From Setomelanomma holmii (lineage: Eukaryota > Ascomycota > Dothideomycetes > Pleosporales > Phaeosphaeriaceae): a stretch of DNA of 30,531 nucleotides. The DNA lies in assembly GCA_010015745.1 (NCBI GenBank), contig ML978363.1:1-30531 (forward strand), written 5' to 3'. The notes below the pieces were generated by a model. The model saw only the letters and a list, made by a program, of their open reading frames with translations, made no database searches and was not told the origin of the DNA. This document shows, in pieces, positions 9,278 through 19,197 of this stretch. Numbering within the stretch: the stretch's first letter is position 1; every line of letters starts with the position of its first letter. The position numbers and the translations under genes are program-made.

Positions 9278-10320
9278 CTACCGCTCTTTCACCCTCATCA
9301 CGACAACCGAATTAACCACCTTCGTCCAAGGGTGCACTTCGACTAGTACCTCCAGCCCAAACCTCTCAATCTCCTCGCCCAACTCCAGGACCTACATCTC
9401 GTTAGCTGATATACTCGTCTTACAAAGAAATGAAAGCCGTTACTCACAGGATACAAAACACTCCGCAATCCCCGGGCACTCCGCGCTACAACCAATGTAC
9501 CCGGCCTCAATCTGCCCACCAGACTGGATAGAATGGTGATCTTGGAGGACGTATCGGATCCAACCAGTGCAGCGAGGAAGACGACTTCACTCTGCATCCA
9601 CGCGACATTCGGATCATCAACATCTGCTACTTTGTCTGCGACATCAGCGCACACAAATCTCATCCCAGCATATCCCAGCGCATCACTCAACTCCCCACTC
9701 TTCTGCAGCGCCGCCGCGTCACGATCGATATTCCACACCACCGCATCCGGGAAGCAATCGAGCATGCACAAACTGCTCAACGGCAGTGGTCCGGAGCCGA
9801 TGAATGTGATGTTCCGCGGCGCTTGAGAAGAGAGCAGGAATGAGTTGACTATGTTACATTCGAGCAGGGAGAGATCGATATAGTTCTGATGATACGGGAA
9901 AGCATCTAACAAGCTCTTTCTCGCTTCACCGCCACCGCCATGGGCGTCGGACTCGAAATTCTGATTCTGTGCTGAAGCAATGATCCGACTAGCCCAGTGC
10001 GATTCTAATTCACTTTCTGCTGCGGCGCAGAGGAGGCGGAGGTTGGAGCAGACGCCTGCGATGCTGATGATGCTTAAGAAGTAAGACTCGAAGTCGGAAT
10101 TGTACGGCGCGATACATAGATTGACGAGGCGCGTGAGAAGGGCGTTAATCTGCGGACCTGGACCGAGACTCTGAAGACTTGAGATGGTGGTGAAGATGGA
10201 CTGTATTTCAGCGAGGAGGGTATGGGCGGAAGTGGCGATGGCGGTTGGCGTACGTGGTGGCGTGAAAGCCGTTTTTACGGGGTTTGTCGATGGTGATTCT
10301 TGCAAGATGTGTTTGTCCAT
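9278..10320 (-). CDS. Nicotianamine synthase-like protein
   Basis: Two exons, 10320-9448 and 9391-9278, are joined over a 56-nt intron (GTGAGT...TGTAG, CTAAC branch site) into 328 residues, the usual size for NAS. NAS condenses aminocarboxypropyl groups of S-adenosylmethionine into the metal chelator nicotianamine, and a Neurospora homologue is known to make it. Family marks are FPYHQNYIDLSLLE (residues 141-154), the SAM-site loop NITFIGSGPLPLSSL (170-184), VVWNIDRD (194-201) and the C-terminal VEVHPWTKVVNSVVV. The start is the first ATG; the open frame extends further upstream but has no other ATG. The gene lies tail-to-tail with the Ser/Thr-rich secreted gene and downstream of, in the same direction as, the amidohydrolase. 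Cytosolic location is inferred from the lack of targeting signals. Product specificity (nicotianamine or a shorter relative) cannot be read from sequence. Confidence 0.9.
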
Positions 10321-10885
10321 AATATCGGCGATTTCGAAGGATCTTTGGGATATGGAGGGTTTATCGTGATCATATGCCAGTTCGACAAAAGCGCAAGTTG
10401 AGTGAGATATGGGAAGATTGCTGCTCGTGTGCACTCCAAGATGGGGCTCACTTTAACATATTTACAAACTGCCACGTTCGAAAAAGCATTCTGCACCCTG
10501 TAACGTCTTACGAACTAGCAGTAACTGATAGACTTTCATTGGCTGCATTCGTTGAGCACCGTGATGGAGACGTTGGGTAGTATGTCGTGCAGGTAAGAGA
10601 TTTCGTGGAAATGACGGGCGCCTTACCAATAGTGGTAGGAGTATATGTGCAATGTTGTACAACTCATACGTTAAGTTCGGCTATGTGCTGTAGCGTGAAG
10701 GGTCTTCCCGGTGACAAACATGGATCAGCCCGTACGCCCTCCAGGACCAGAACTCAATTGTCGAGGCTTGAATTCAAATAGCTTTGATCATCATGGATAT
10801 TGCCGTCGCTGAACTTTCGCATCTGTTCCGAAGCAAATCTCGACTTCGTGCTACTCGATGTCGACCCTCAAGACTCACCTCATGA
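10321..10885. promoter_or_regulatory. Intergenic region: NAS-like promoter side and amidohydrolase 3' end
   Basis: This 565-bp gap contains the presumed promoter and 5' leader of the NAS-like gene and the 3' end of the amidohydrolase, both on the minus strand. The NAS reading frame stays open upstream to about 10434 without an ATG. I see no clear TATA box, RNA gene or repeat. Confidence 0.4.
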
Positions 10886-12740
10886 TCATGGGCGCTTGTA
10901 GACGCATTTGCCACCAACCCACGTCTCCCGCACCGTTGCCATGCGCAGTGACTCAGGATCCAAATCTCTCAACGGTTCATCCAATACCACCCAGTCCGCG
11001 TATGCACCCATATCGATGGCACCAGCTTTACCTTCAAGGAAAGCGCCGTATGCGGGATTGATTGTGAACCCTTTGAGAGCATCCTCGAAACTGATAGTCT
11101 CCTCAGGATACCATCCAACCTTGCCTCCCCTGGGGTCGAGTCCGGTTCGAGGACTACGTCGGGTCATCGCAGCGTACATGCCTTCAAAGATGTTCGCTGG
11201 CTCCACCGGGAAATCGCTGCCGAGTACTGGACGAAGTGGCAAGAGTGAGCGCATCCGGTAGGCTTCGGTCTTCGTACGATTAGCACCAAGTCTGCTCTCA
11301 GCGTAGCCCATATCAGATGTAGCATGTGTGGATTGTATGGATGGAATGATGCCCAGGTCCTGCATTCGCTGCTGATCATCGGGGTGGATGATTTGCGCAT
11401 GTTCGACGCGAAAGCGATGCTTCGCCTGGCAATTACGAGAGTTGCCATTTGGGCAAAGGACTTTCAAGGCAGCTTCAAAGGCATCAATGGCGAGTCTATT
11501 TGCGAGGTCGCCAATCGCATGAATGTTGACCTGGTAGCCTTCCTTTGCCCAGTCCAGTGTCAGCCTTGATAGCGTGGTGGCATTGACGAGTAGTGACCCA
11601 GAGGAGCTTGGTTTGTCCGTGTATGGCTCGATCATGGCGCTGCCCCAGCTGCCGAGTGCACCATCTGCGTTGATCAGCGAACGGTCGCAGTCAGTTTAGA
11701 TACATACAGACCTCCAAATAGTTTGACACTTCGAACATGAAACTTGCCGTTCAAGGTAGTGATTTGCTTGACATCATCTGGGCAGAACGTATTGCGCACA
11801 TCGCATTCTACCATCGCATTGACTCTCACGTTCCACTCATCCGTTCCTGAAAGTTCTTCATAGAGTCGAAGATCACTTGGAGTAACGCCAGCGTCGTGCA
11901 TCCCTACGATACCAAGCTTGTTGAGCTCCAGCATAGCGTTCTTCGCGAAAGTCCTCTTTTGCTCCTTGCTTGGCTTCTGGTAGTGCTCGAGAACAACATC
12001 CATGGCATTGTCACAGAATACGCCTTTGGCGGGGATCTCTCCACCAGGTATATCACCAATATTCTTTGGCAGGAGCGAAAGGACGCTGTTCGAAACCCAG
12101 ATGCAGTGGACATCCACACGGTCAAGCATAACGTACAGATCCTTGAAGGAGTCATCGATCTCGAGATCATTCTTACAAGGCATTAGTATGGGCGACCGTC
12201 TCGTCTTGTCTCAGCCAACTTCTAGTATCAACTTACTGCCACTGGCCACGCTCCATTGAAGTTAGCCTGGTCCCACCCAACGCCTCTCAACCACTGTTTC
12301 TGTGTCCCAGTCTCGGGCCGTTCTTTCATGTATCCAACAAGCTTCTGCTTCACCTCGTCCATTGAGGTCGTACCGAAAAGGTTGACAGAGTCGAGCAGCT
12401 CTCCATACTGCAGGAGATGGCCATGACCATCCCACAGACCTGGTATCACGTGTCCAGCGCGTGGCCGTTCGAGCTTCTGGATGCCATTGGAAACTTCATC
12501 GCGAAAGACACGCGAAAATTTGCCATTGGATACGCTGAAGCATTGAGCTTGTGGAAGATCAGCTTTCAGAGTTGTGATTGATGCATAGCAATGTGTAGTA
12601 GCGAAGAGCTTCCATACGGTGTTGAATGCGTTGCTCTCGGTCACTGGACGAACTATGAAGTTGGGAAGGCCGACTTGGTAGATGAAAGCAATCAACAGAA
12701 GAGGATATGCACTCCAGAATAGTGTTGATACAGAAGGCAT
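10886..12740 (-). CDS. Amidohydrolase family 3 (YtcJ-like), N-terminally membrane-anchored
   Basis: Three exons (12740-12237, 12171-11712, 11664-10886) encode 580 residues. Intron 1 has GTAAGT and a TACTAAT branch site; intron 2 has GTCTGT and ACGCAG. Residues 7-27 are hydrophobic (LFWSAYPLLLIAFIYQVGL), giving a signal anchor, so the enzyme probably acts outside the cytosol. The metal-dependent TIM-barrel hydrolase signature is complete: HxH in GLWDGHGHL (His106, His108), Lys318 in VKLFGDG as the likely carbamylated bridging lysine, NIHAIGD (His370), RVEHAQ (His410) and LGSDFPVEP (Asp472). YtcJ relatives hydrolyse amides or formamides, but their natural substrates are mostly unknown. The ATG at 12740 is used because the open frame further upstream has no earlier ATG. 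The promoter is shared with the divergent CorA-like gene. Confidence 0.9.
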
Positions 12741-13331
12741 GTCGCTGCAAGGAAGCAATTAGTGTGGTCCATTCCGGAGTCAACACCAATTTTGAGAGCA
12801 GTCGCTAATTGAGCATTGGCCAATCACAATGCGGGGAGGTCCGTACCCATCATGTTTGAAATCCTCCAACTCGACTCGAGCTCATCCTTCTTTCCCAAAT
12901 GCTTTAGCATTGTCAAGAAATGAATGTCTGCATTTCAGTCGCCGTGGCACTTGATCAAAGCTGGCAAGTCGTCTGGATTGCAGGTCATGACACCGTGGCC
13001 GAAGATATTGCCGAGAAGCAAGAGCGGTGAGCGTACGTCATCCGGTCAAGAAGCCTATGATAATTGTGCATATTGGCCCGTCCGGAGTCTTATCGACTTG
13101 CCCCGCACCGGTTCTGGATATGGACAATCATCCACTTTCCCCTTGGCTCCTCTGGCATTGGACCGGGATACTGTAGACTTCAAAGGGTGAGGCTCGGCAT
13201 CGCGCCAAGCGCGTGGCGGCCAAAGCTGTCAATGCAACATATGGAAAACTCGTCGCATATTTGGAAAATGATCAGCCTGGCTTCGAAGCTTGAGATTGCG
13301 CACTACTCTGATCGTGCCAAGCGCAGTTCTT
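12741..13331. promoter_or_regulatory. Divergent promoter between amidohydrolase and CorA-like genes
   Basis: This 591-bp gap lies between divergent start codons. The most distinct element is the 10-bp palindrome ATTGGCCAAT (12815-12824), which places a CCAAT box on both strands about 75 bp from the amidohydrolase ATG and 510 bp from the CorA-like ATG. An open frame precedes the CorA start from 13290 but has no ATG before 13332. Nothing else stands out. Confidence 0.4.
12815..12824. promoter_or_regulatory. Palindromic double CCAAT box
   Basis: The sequence ATTGGCCAAT is a perfect palindrome with CCAAT on each strand. CCAAT is the site of the fungal HAP/CBC complex, which takes part among other things in iron and redox regulation. 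Its position 75-85 bp upstream of the amidohydrolase start is suitable, but a 10-bp palindrome can occur by chance. Confidence 0.35.
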
Positions 13332-15458
13332 ATGGCCTCACGCGAGGTCGAGGACCTACGCAAACAGCTTGAGAGTCTTCAGCGCTCGCACGATGCGCTG
13401 CTCAAAAGCTTGTCCGCGTCTAACGCAAGCTTCGGACCGTCCGATGTATCACAACCTCTGCGCTCTCCGAGACGACAGGTCACAGATGCCGTGTTTGCAG
13501 ACACATCGACCCTATCAGACAGCAGCAGCGATGATGAGGACGACTTCTTCGTTCAGGGCGAGCTGCCTTCGCGATCTTTTGATCATGAGCACTTGCGTGA
13601 GCACTTGACAAAGCATAACTGGACCGAACATGGAAGAGAAATCCTGACTTCGATTGTGAGTGATCCAGCACGGATATCGAAGCAACCTCATCTCTTTCAT
13701 CTTGGCCCAGGACCAGCGAGTGATCGAAGCCATTACAGCCATTTCCAGGTGTACGATGTTGGCCCCAATGGGCTCCCAAAGTTGGTGGAAGTCAGCGGCG
13801 CTGACAACACGATGAGTAAAGCCACGGAAATATGGCACAGCCTGAGGGACATCGGCACGAATAGCGCCAAAACCACGGTCGGACGCATCACAGTGGCTCG
13901 CGAGCCTTCGCCAATCCTGTTTGCTGCACTACATCTGACCCTTCACGATGCTTTCGATATGGACGAGCTTTTCATGCATCTGGTCCAGACGGAAGCGTCC
14001 TCTGCTCATATGTTTCGAAGTTTCAACGAAGACAAGCGACATCAAAGAACTTTCTTCTTCAACTTTGAATACTATACCATCATAGGCGACGACTGCAAGC
14101 CTATGGAATGGCAACGTGCGGACAAGGTGACTGTTGCCCACGACAGCCACATACCTTTGACTCGCTGTAGCGCTGTCGTCGCGCTTGCCTTATTCGACGC
14201 GAATCCACGTCGCATCCGCAACCGAGGTAGACGCGCCAGAACGAAGTACGGTTGGGTGCAGGATGTCTGGAGCCCCTGGCAGGTCTTGCAGCTCGAGTGT
14301 TTTCCCGACTGGAAAAGTACACCGGCCAATGGCACTCCGTATACGTTTGAGACTGGTCACCGATATCTGAACGGAGCTGAAGCCTTTCTTCACTCCCTGC
14401 TCAACGAGTATCGTGATGCGAGAAAGCGATATGATGAGATCTACAAGCGCATCACCGAGCTCGTCACCCCGCCGCTGGGTTTCCTGTTTGACGAATCACT
14501 CAGGAACAAGCGATTGTTCGAGGATAAAGACTTCACATGGACACGCCGCTACTTCTACGCCCACCAAGCCCTCGGCAGTGTTAACGACAGCATCAAGTCG
14601 ATGATCGATGCCTTTGAAGATACGTTCACCGAGGAGATATGGGAAGGCACAAGCAAGACTTTATGGCCACTCTTTGAAGAGTCGCCGCGCAATGAACACT
14701 GGAAGCGTCGCTTGAGATTGTTGCGCCTGCAATTCGAACGCGAGATGAAAGAGCTCAGAATCATCCAACGCGAGAACAACGAGCGACGGCATGAGATCGA
14801 CACTTTACAAGACCAGCTCTTCTCTGGCACCAGTATCCAGGAATCACGCAAATCCGTAGAGCTCGCAGACGTCACGGTGCATCAAGGCTACAACATCAAG
14901 GTCCTGACCATCGTCAATCTCTTCTTCATGGTTCGTCCCTACAACAGCTTCGATCCCCATAGTCATAAACGCTGACACAACCCACAGCCGCTAACCTTCG
15001 TTACCTCCATCTTCGGCATGACCAACATGCGCGAATCCCCCGCCCCCTTCTGGCCCTTCGGCGTTACCCTTGCCGCAATCTGCATTCCCTTTTTCAGCAT
15101 CATCGGCTTCTTGTCCACCAAGTACGGATACCACGTGTGGGCTACAAACGTCTCGCGGCTCTGGCGCTTTTTGTTTCCCAAGAAGCCCACTGCCAAGCAA
15201 CAAGATTTCGAGGCGGAGCATCAGACTCGAGTCACGCGGACAATGTCAAAAGAAGAAGGAATGCGGTCGCGCTTGAGGGAGCAGGAATTGGGGAAGAGGA
15301 GGGAGAGTCGGCCGGTGCCGAGTCATCCGCATATTCAGCGTATGGTGGAGAGGATGGGTGAGGGGAGACAGAGTGGGCTGAGGAGTTTAGGGATTGTTGC
15401 GGATGGTGAGAAGAAAGAAGATGCGAGTGTAGGGAAGAATACGATGATCGACGTGTAA
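13332..15458 (+). CDS. CorA-like divalent metal ion transporter
   Basis: Exons 13332-14930 and 14988-15458 are joined over a 57-nt intron (GTTCGT...CCACAG) and encode 689 residues. The N-terminus is a short coiled coil (SREVEDLRKQLESLQRSHDALL) followed by an acidic Ser/Asp cluster. A long soluble domain then ends in charged helices (residues about 400-500) of the type that forms the CorA funnel. Two C-terminal membrane helices follow: NIKVLTIVNLFFMPLTFVTSIF and FWPFGVTLAAICIPFFSIIGF. The intron cuts exactly within the first helix. The loop after helix 1 reads FGMTNM, a variant of the GMN selectivity motif. The tail is basic and cytosolic. Fungal CorA-like proteins are usually annotated as Mg2+ transporters, but ion and direction are not proven. 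The start is the first ATG in frame. Confidence 0.85.
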
Positions 15459-15559
15459 GAGAGTCTTAACACGAATGAATGATGCTGCATAACCTCAAAT
15501 TTTGGAAAACCTTCACACGAGAAATACGCCGAGGCAGTTACCTGAACTAACAAGTGCTA

Positions 15560-15565
15560 AATAAA
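15560..15565 (+). terminator. Candidate poly(A) signal of the CorA-like gene
   Basis: AATAAA occurs about 100 bp after the stop codon of the CorA-like gene, a normal distance for a fungal 3' UTR. Fungal poly(A) signals are loose, so this is only suggestive. Confidence 0.4.
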
Positions 15566-15698
15566 CCTTGCATATGCTAAAGCGCAACTTTGCACTGACA
15601 ACGCAAGGCCAGCTTGCCCTCGATGCACACCAAACATGAATCCAAACACGCTTCTGCTACTCACAATCCCACATACACAGATCACTCCCAAGTCGTTT

Positions 15699-18600
15699 CT
15701 AACGACTTCCTCGCCTGTCCTCCGTCGGCGCAGGACCTGGCACCATGACCTTGAACGGCAAATCCCTATTCATCGACATCGGCGCATATGGACTATAATG
15801 CTGCGGAGGAGCTGGCGCGAGTGGCGGCGGACCACCACGAGGCGGCTGGCCGCTGCTCTTAGGTCGCGAACTAGCCGGGCTCTGAGGCCCATACGGGCTT
15901 GGATACGAATGTTGCTGAAGCGGCATCGGTGCGGGAGCAAGGGCACGAGGACCATATTGCGAGTTTGGTGGAGGCGGGCCGGAAAAAGGGTAGGAACCTG
16001 AGGGGATGGCGGTGAGAGGCGAGTATTGCAGCATCATGGGATGAGGTGGCGGTGCTGAGGCGTACATGTAGAGTGGAGAAGGCGCCGTGAGAGGTAGCTG
16101 CGCATAGTGCGTGGTATATGCTTCTGGTGGTGGTGGTCGGTGATCGTGGTGATGCATCGATGAAGGTCGTTGTGGCTCGGGAGGCATGGAAGAGGGTGTT
16201 GCAGCAGGAGCTGATCCCGTTGACGCCCTACCACCTCGTCTGCTGCCGGTGGAGTCTGCTCTTGATGCTGATGACTTGGGAGGGACGCCATTCTTTTCAT
16301 CCTGCTCCTTCTTGCGCGCTTTGCGTTCAGCCCACCAAATGGTCATGGATTGGCTGCGCTTTTCACTCTTGACGCGAGGCTTCCTTCGTGACCCCGAAGC
16401 AGACGTCGGCTCATCTGCATAGTTGTTTGTGTACTGGCTTAATGGTGCAGTAATCATGTACGAATCCGCATTCGGTATTTCTGGCTGAGGCGTGACTGCC
16501 TCGCGTACGGCGGGTGGCTGTTGAGGTGTAGCTTGGAAGACTGTTTCAGCAACATTCGGTGCCGGAGAGGGTGGGGCGTCGAGCGGCTGAGGATCAATGG
16601 AGAACTGACCTTGACCCTCACTCATGGACTGCAACGCCGGTGGCGGCGGAGCATTGGGTCCATGAGCTGATGGCACTGGGGTGCCAGCCTCGCTTGTCTT
16701 CTTCCGGGGCCCTTTCTTCACACCGAAGTCGCTGCGTCTCGCTACATTTTTGCTGCCTGCTGGGCGACCGCGTTTGGTGTTGGAGTCAGAGTAATCGTCC
16801 ACATCCATGGCCGAGGAGTCTTCGTCGCCAGAGCTTGGGACGAGTGAAGCTTCGCGCATTTCTTGGATGCGCTGGTGAAGCAGATTACTGGCCGCTACTC
16901 TCGCACGTTTCGTAGGTCTGCTCTCGGGTTCTGGTGTTTCAGAAGCAGTTTTTGAAAACCGACTTACTCCCTTCTTGCGCGCACCGCCCCAGCCGTTGTG
17001 CTTCTTCGGTGTGATGCTGCCCGTTCCTGCATCACTACCATCGAATTTCCGTGTAGCTTTCCGTTGGCGCTTTGCGGGACGACCCTCATTGTCCTCATAA
17101 TCCTCCTCTTCACTGACAGGAGCCGACTCAAGCATGTCGCGAGTACGGCGTGTTCTCAGCTCTCGACCAGCGCCCTTGTCAGCTCCTGGTCGCTGTAGCC
17201 ACGCGTCTTGGGCTTCTGGTGGCTTCTTGGGATCGTAGTTGTACCCGTACAAGTCGGCTTCCTTCATGACCTCGAACACGTCTGTAGCTACTGGGATACG
17301 ACCGCCATTACATGCTTTCTTGGGAGGGTGCATATGAGGAGCGGTCTGGAACAGTCAACGGTTGTACCATATTAGAGGAATGGTACTTACCCTAGCGTCC
17401 AGCATTAGATACTGATCTTGCCATTCCTTGAGGATGTTTTGAGCATTCTCTGCCAATGCAAAGAGGCTTTCAGTACTCCGTTGCGAGATCGGATATTTAG
17501 TGAGAGCTGCAATCACTTCTTGCACATCGACCATGGGTTTGAAGCGTGTCTGCAGTAGATAGTCTGCTCTATCCTCGCAATCTGCTTCAACAGGCCGCGG
17601 TGCGTCATCGATCCACGGATCTGGTAGATCAGAGTCTGAGAGCAAGTCATCTTCTGGATGCAGCAGTGTTGGGACAGCAGATTCTGCTGGCGTCGAAGCA
17701 GACTCGCGTGGAGTATTTGAACCAGATACGGGCGGCAATGCAATTTTCGGTATCGCAAAGTTTTTCATCTTCTTAGGAGGTGGCCCAGACTCTGCCTCTG
17801 CAACTGCCTGTGTCGCGGAGGGTCCATCACGAAGGCTTAAATGCAAGCCAGGCATTGGGGAGCCAGCAGGTGTTGCGGAGAATTTTTGAACAAGATGGAT
17901 AGTGTCCCCGTCGTTGCCGTCCTCGTCTTGCTCGTCGATTGCATGTTCAATCTCATTCTCAGATTCGATGGGGTCGCCCACGGGCTCATCGTGGTCGGGT
18001 GACGCAGACGGCTTAGCGCCTTTATTTGCCGACATCTCATTGGCCGAATCCTCTTCATCATCTGCTTCGGTAAGCGGAACCATGGGAGCTGCACCACGAG
18101 ATAACCTCGCGCGCGTGGGTGACAAGGCCTTAACGGAGCCTCCTCTTGCGCGGCCTCCTCGACCTCTGCCTCGTCCTCGACCGCCGCGCCCGCCACGCCC
18201 ACCACGACCTCCGCGACCGCCTCGCCCTCGTGAGGCTGCAGGCGCAGCTGGTGGCTCATCTACTTCGCTCTCTTCTTCACTTTCTTCTTCCTCTTCTTCA
18301 GATTCGGATACATCTTCGTCTTCAGGCGTGACAGTGATTGAGAATGATGACACAAGTGATTTCCGCTCTTTCGGGAGTTTGCCGTGGTGCTTCTTTAGTC
18401 CATCGAAAAACTCGGGTGACAAGCCAAACACCATGAGCAGAGGATTTTCATATGAAGCATAAACTTCGCCAGCGGCTTCAAAGGACCGGCCTGATATGTT
18501 TGATGCCGAGCGAGTTGTTTTCCGGGTAGCCGTTGGGCTCAATTTAGTTGGGCTTGCTTTTGGTAGGAGGAATTCTTGTTGTTCTGGCTTGGATGTGGCT

Positions 18601-18701
18601 GGCTTTCCTCCTCGAGCCGCACGGGTTCGTGCAGGCGTATTATCTTGCTGAGAATTGCGCCTCTGTGAAGCTCGAGCTGGCTGATTACGTGGGGCAGGCA
18701 T
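15699..18701 (-). CDS. Large disordered nuclear protein with RGG and AT-hook segments
   Basis: Exons 18701-17391 and 17345-15699 are joined over a 45-nt intron (GTAAGT...TTCCAG, phase 0) and encode 985 residues. In order: a basic N-terminus; a conserved-looking patch (residues about 76-113, YASYENPLLMVFGLSPEFF); an acidic run (127-149); an Arg/Gly repeat (158-188); more acidic stretches; and a well-ordered core at about 375-480 spanning the intron, with QYLMLDARTAPHMHPPKK and KEADLYGYNYDPKKPP. Then come an AT-hook-like KRGRPAGSK (628-636), basic clusters and a Pro/Gln/Tyr-rich C-terminus. DNA/RNA binding and a chromatin or transcription role are inferred from composition; I do not recognise a named family. 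The gene is divergent from Mtc1 across a 496-bp gap. Confidence 0.8.
18138..18230 (-). repeat. Arg/Gly (RGG) coding repeat
   Basis: A GC-rich purine/pyrimidine-biased tract encodes repeated GRG/RGG units in the disordered nuclear protein. Such RGG boxes bind nucleic acids and are commonly methylated at arginine. The DNA is imperfectly repetitive with a 9-bp periodicity. Confidence 0.75.
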
Positions 18702-19197
18702 TGGAAACCTGAAAGGAGCCCAGTGGGTTTATTGATCCCAAGATGCGGTTGAGATGTGATCCCAAGGTCAGGTTCAGGGAGGCGTAGCGCAAATGGTAAG
18801 CTCGTCAGGGCGGCAGAAACCTGCAGCCGCTAGATGAATGAAAAGCTCGTGCAATGCCACAGAAGGTGCGCAAACAGTCGCAAATGCTCGATAGAGAGAT
18901 CCAAGGAAATAGAGGAGCCCTAATGGGATAGCAGGGCTCTTGCAGTGTGATGATCTTTGTCTCAGGGTCGTGGCCGCTTCAGCAAAGCGCACCATGAGCA
19001 CTTGCCAAGACTAGCGTAAGCCAATGATATGGATGCGCTAAATTGCTCCACATGCGAATCCCAGCCCTGGAGTCCCAAACAATGCATGACATGTATTGAG
19101 GTGAATGTTGTACAATACCACTCCCTGACTGCTGCATACAGTTGCATGCCCTCCATTGCTATTGTGAATTCCTATCGTACCTCTTGCCCAGCACAAC
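18702..19197. promoter_or_regulatory. Divergent promoter between nuclear protein and Mtc1 genes
   Basis: This 496-bp gap separates two divergent start codons. A tRNA A-box-like string (TAGCGCAAATGG at about 18785) was examined but lacks a partner B box. No TATA box or repeat is evident. Confidence 0.4.

Noticed and set aside
10321..10434. N-terminal extension of the NAS-like protein
   Set aside because: The frame is open, but its first codon is GTG and no ATG occurs before 10320; the usual NAS length is reached without it.
17902..18462. Plus-strand 186-codon frame rich in Pro/Arg/Ser
   Set aside because: It is the antisense of the acidic and RGG segments of the nuclear protein and has no independent support.
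18775..18850. tRNA-like A box (TAGCGCAAATGG) in the gap before Mtc1
   Set aside because: The D-stem has a mismatch, no anticodon stem pairs, and no GGTTCRA B box follows at the right distance.
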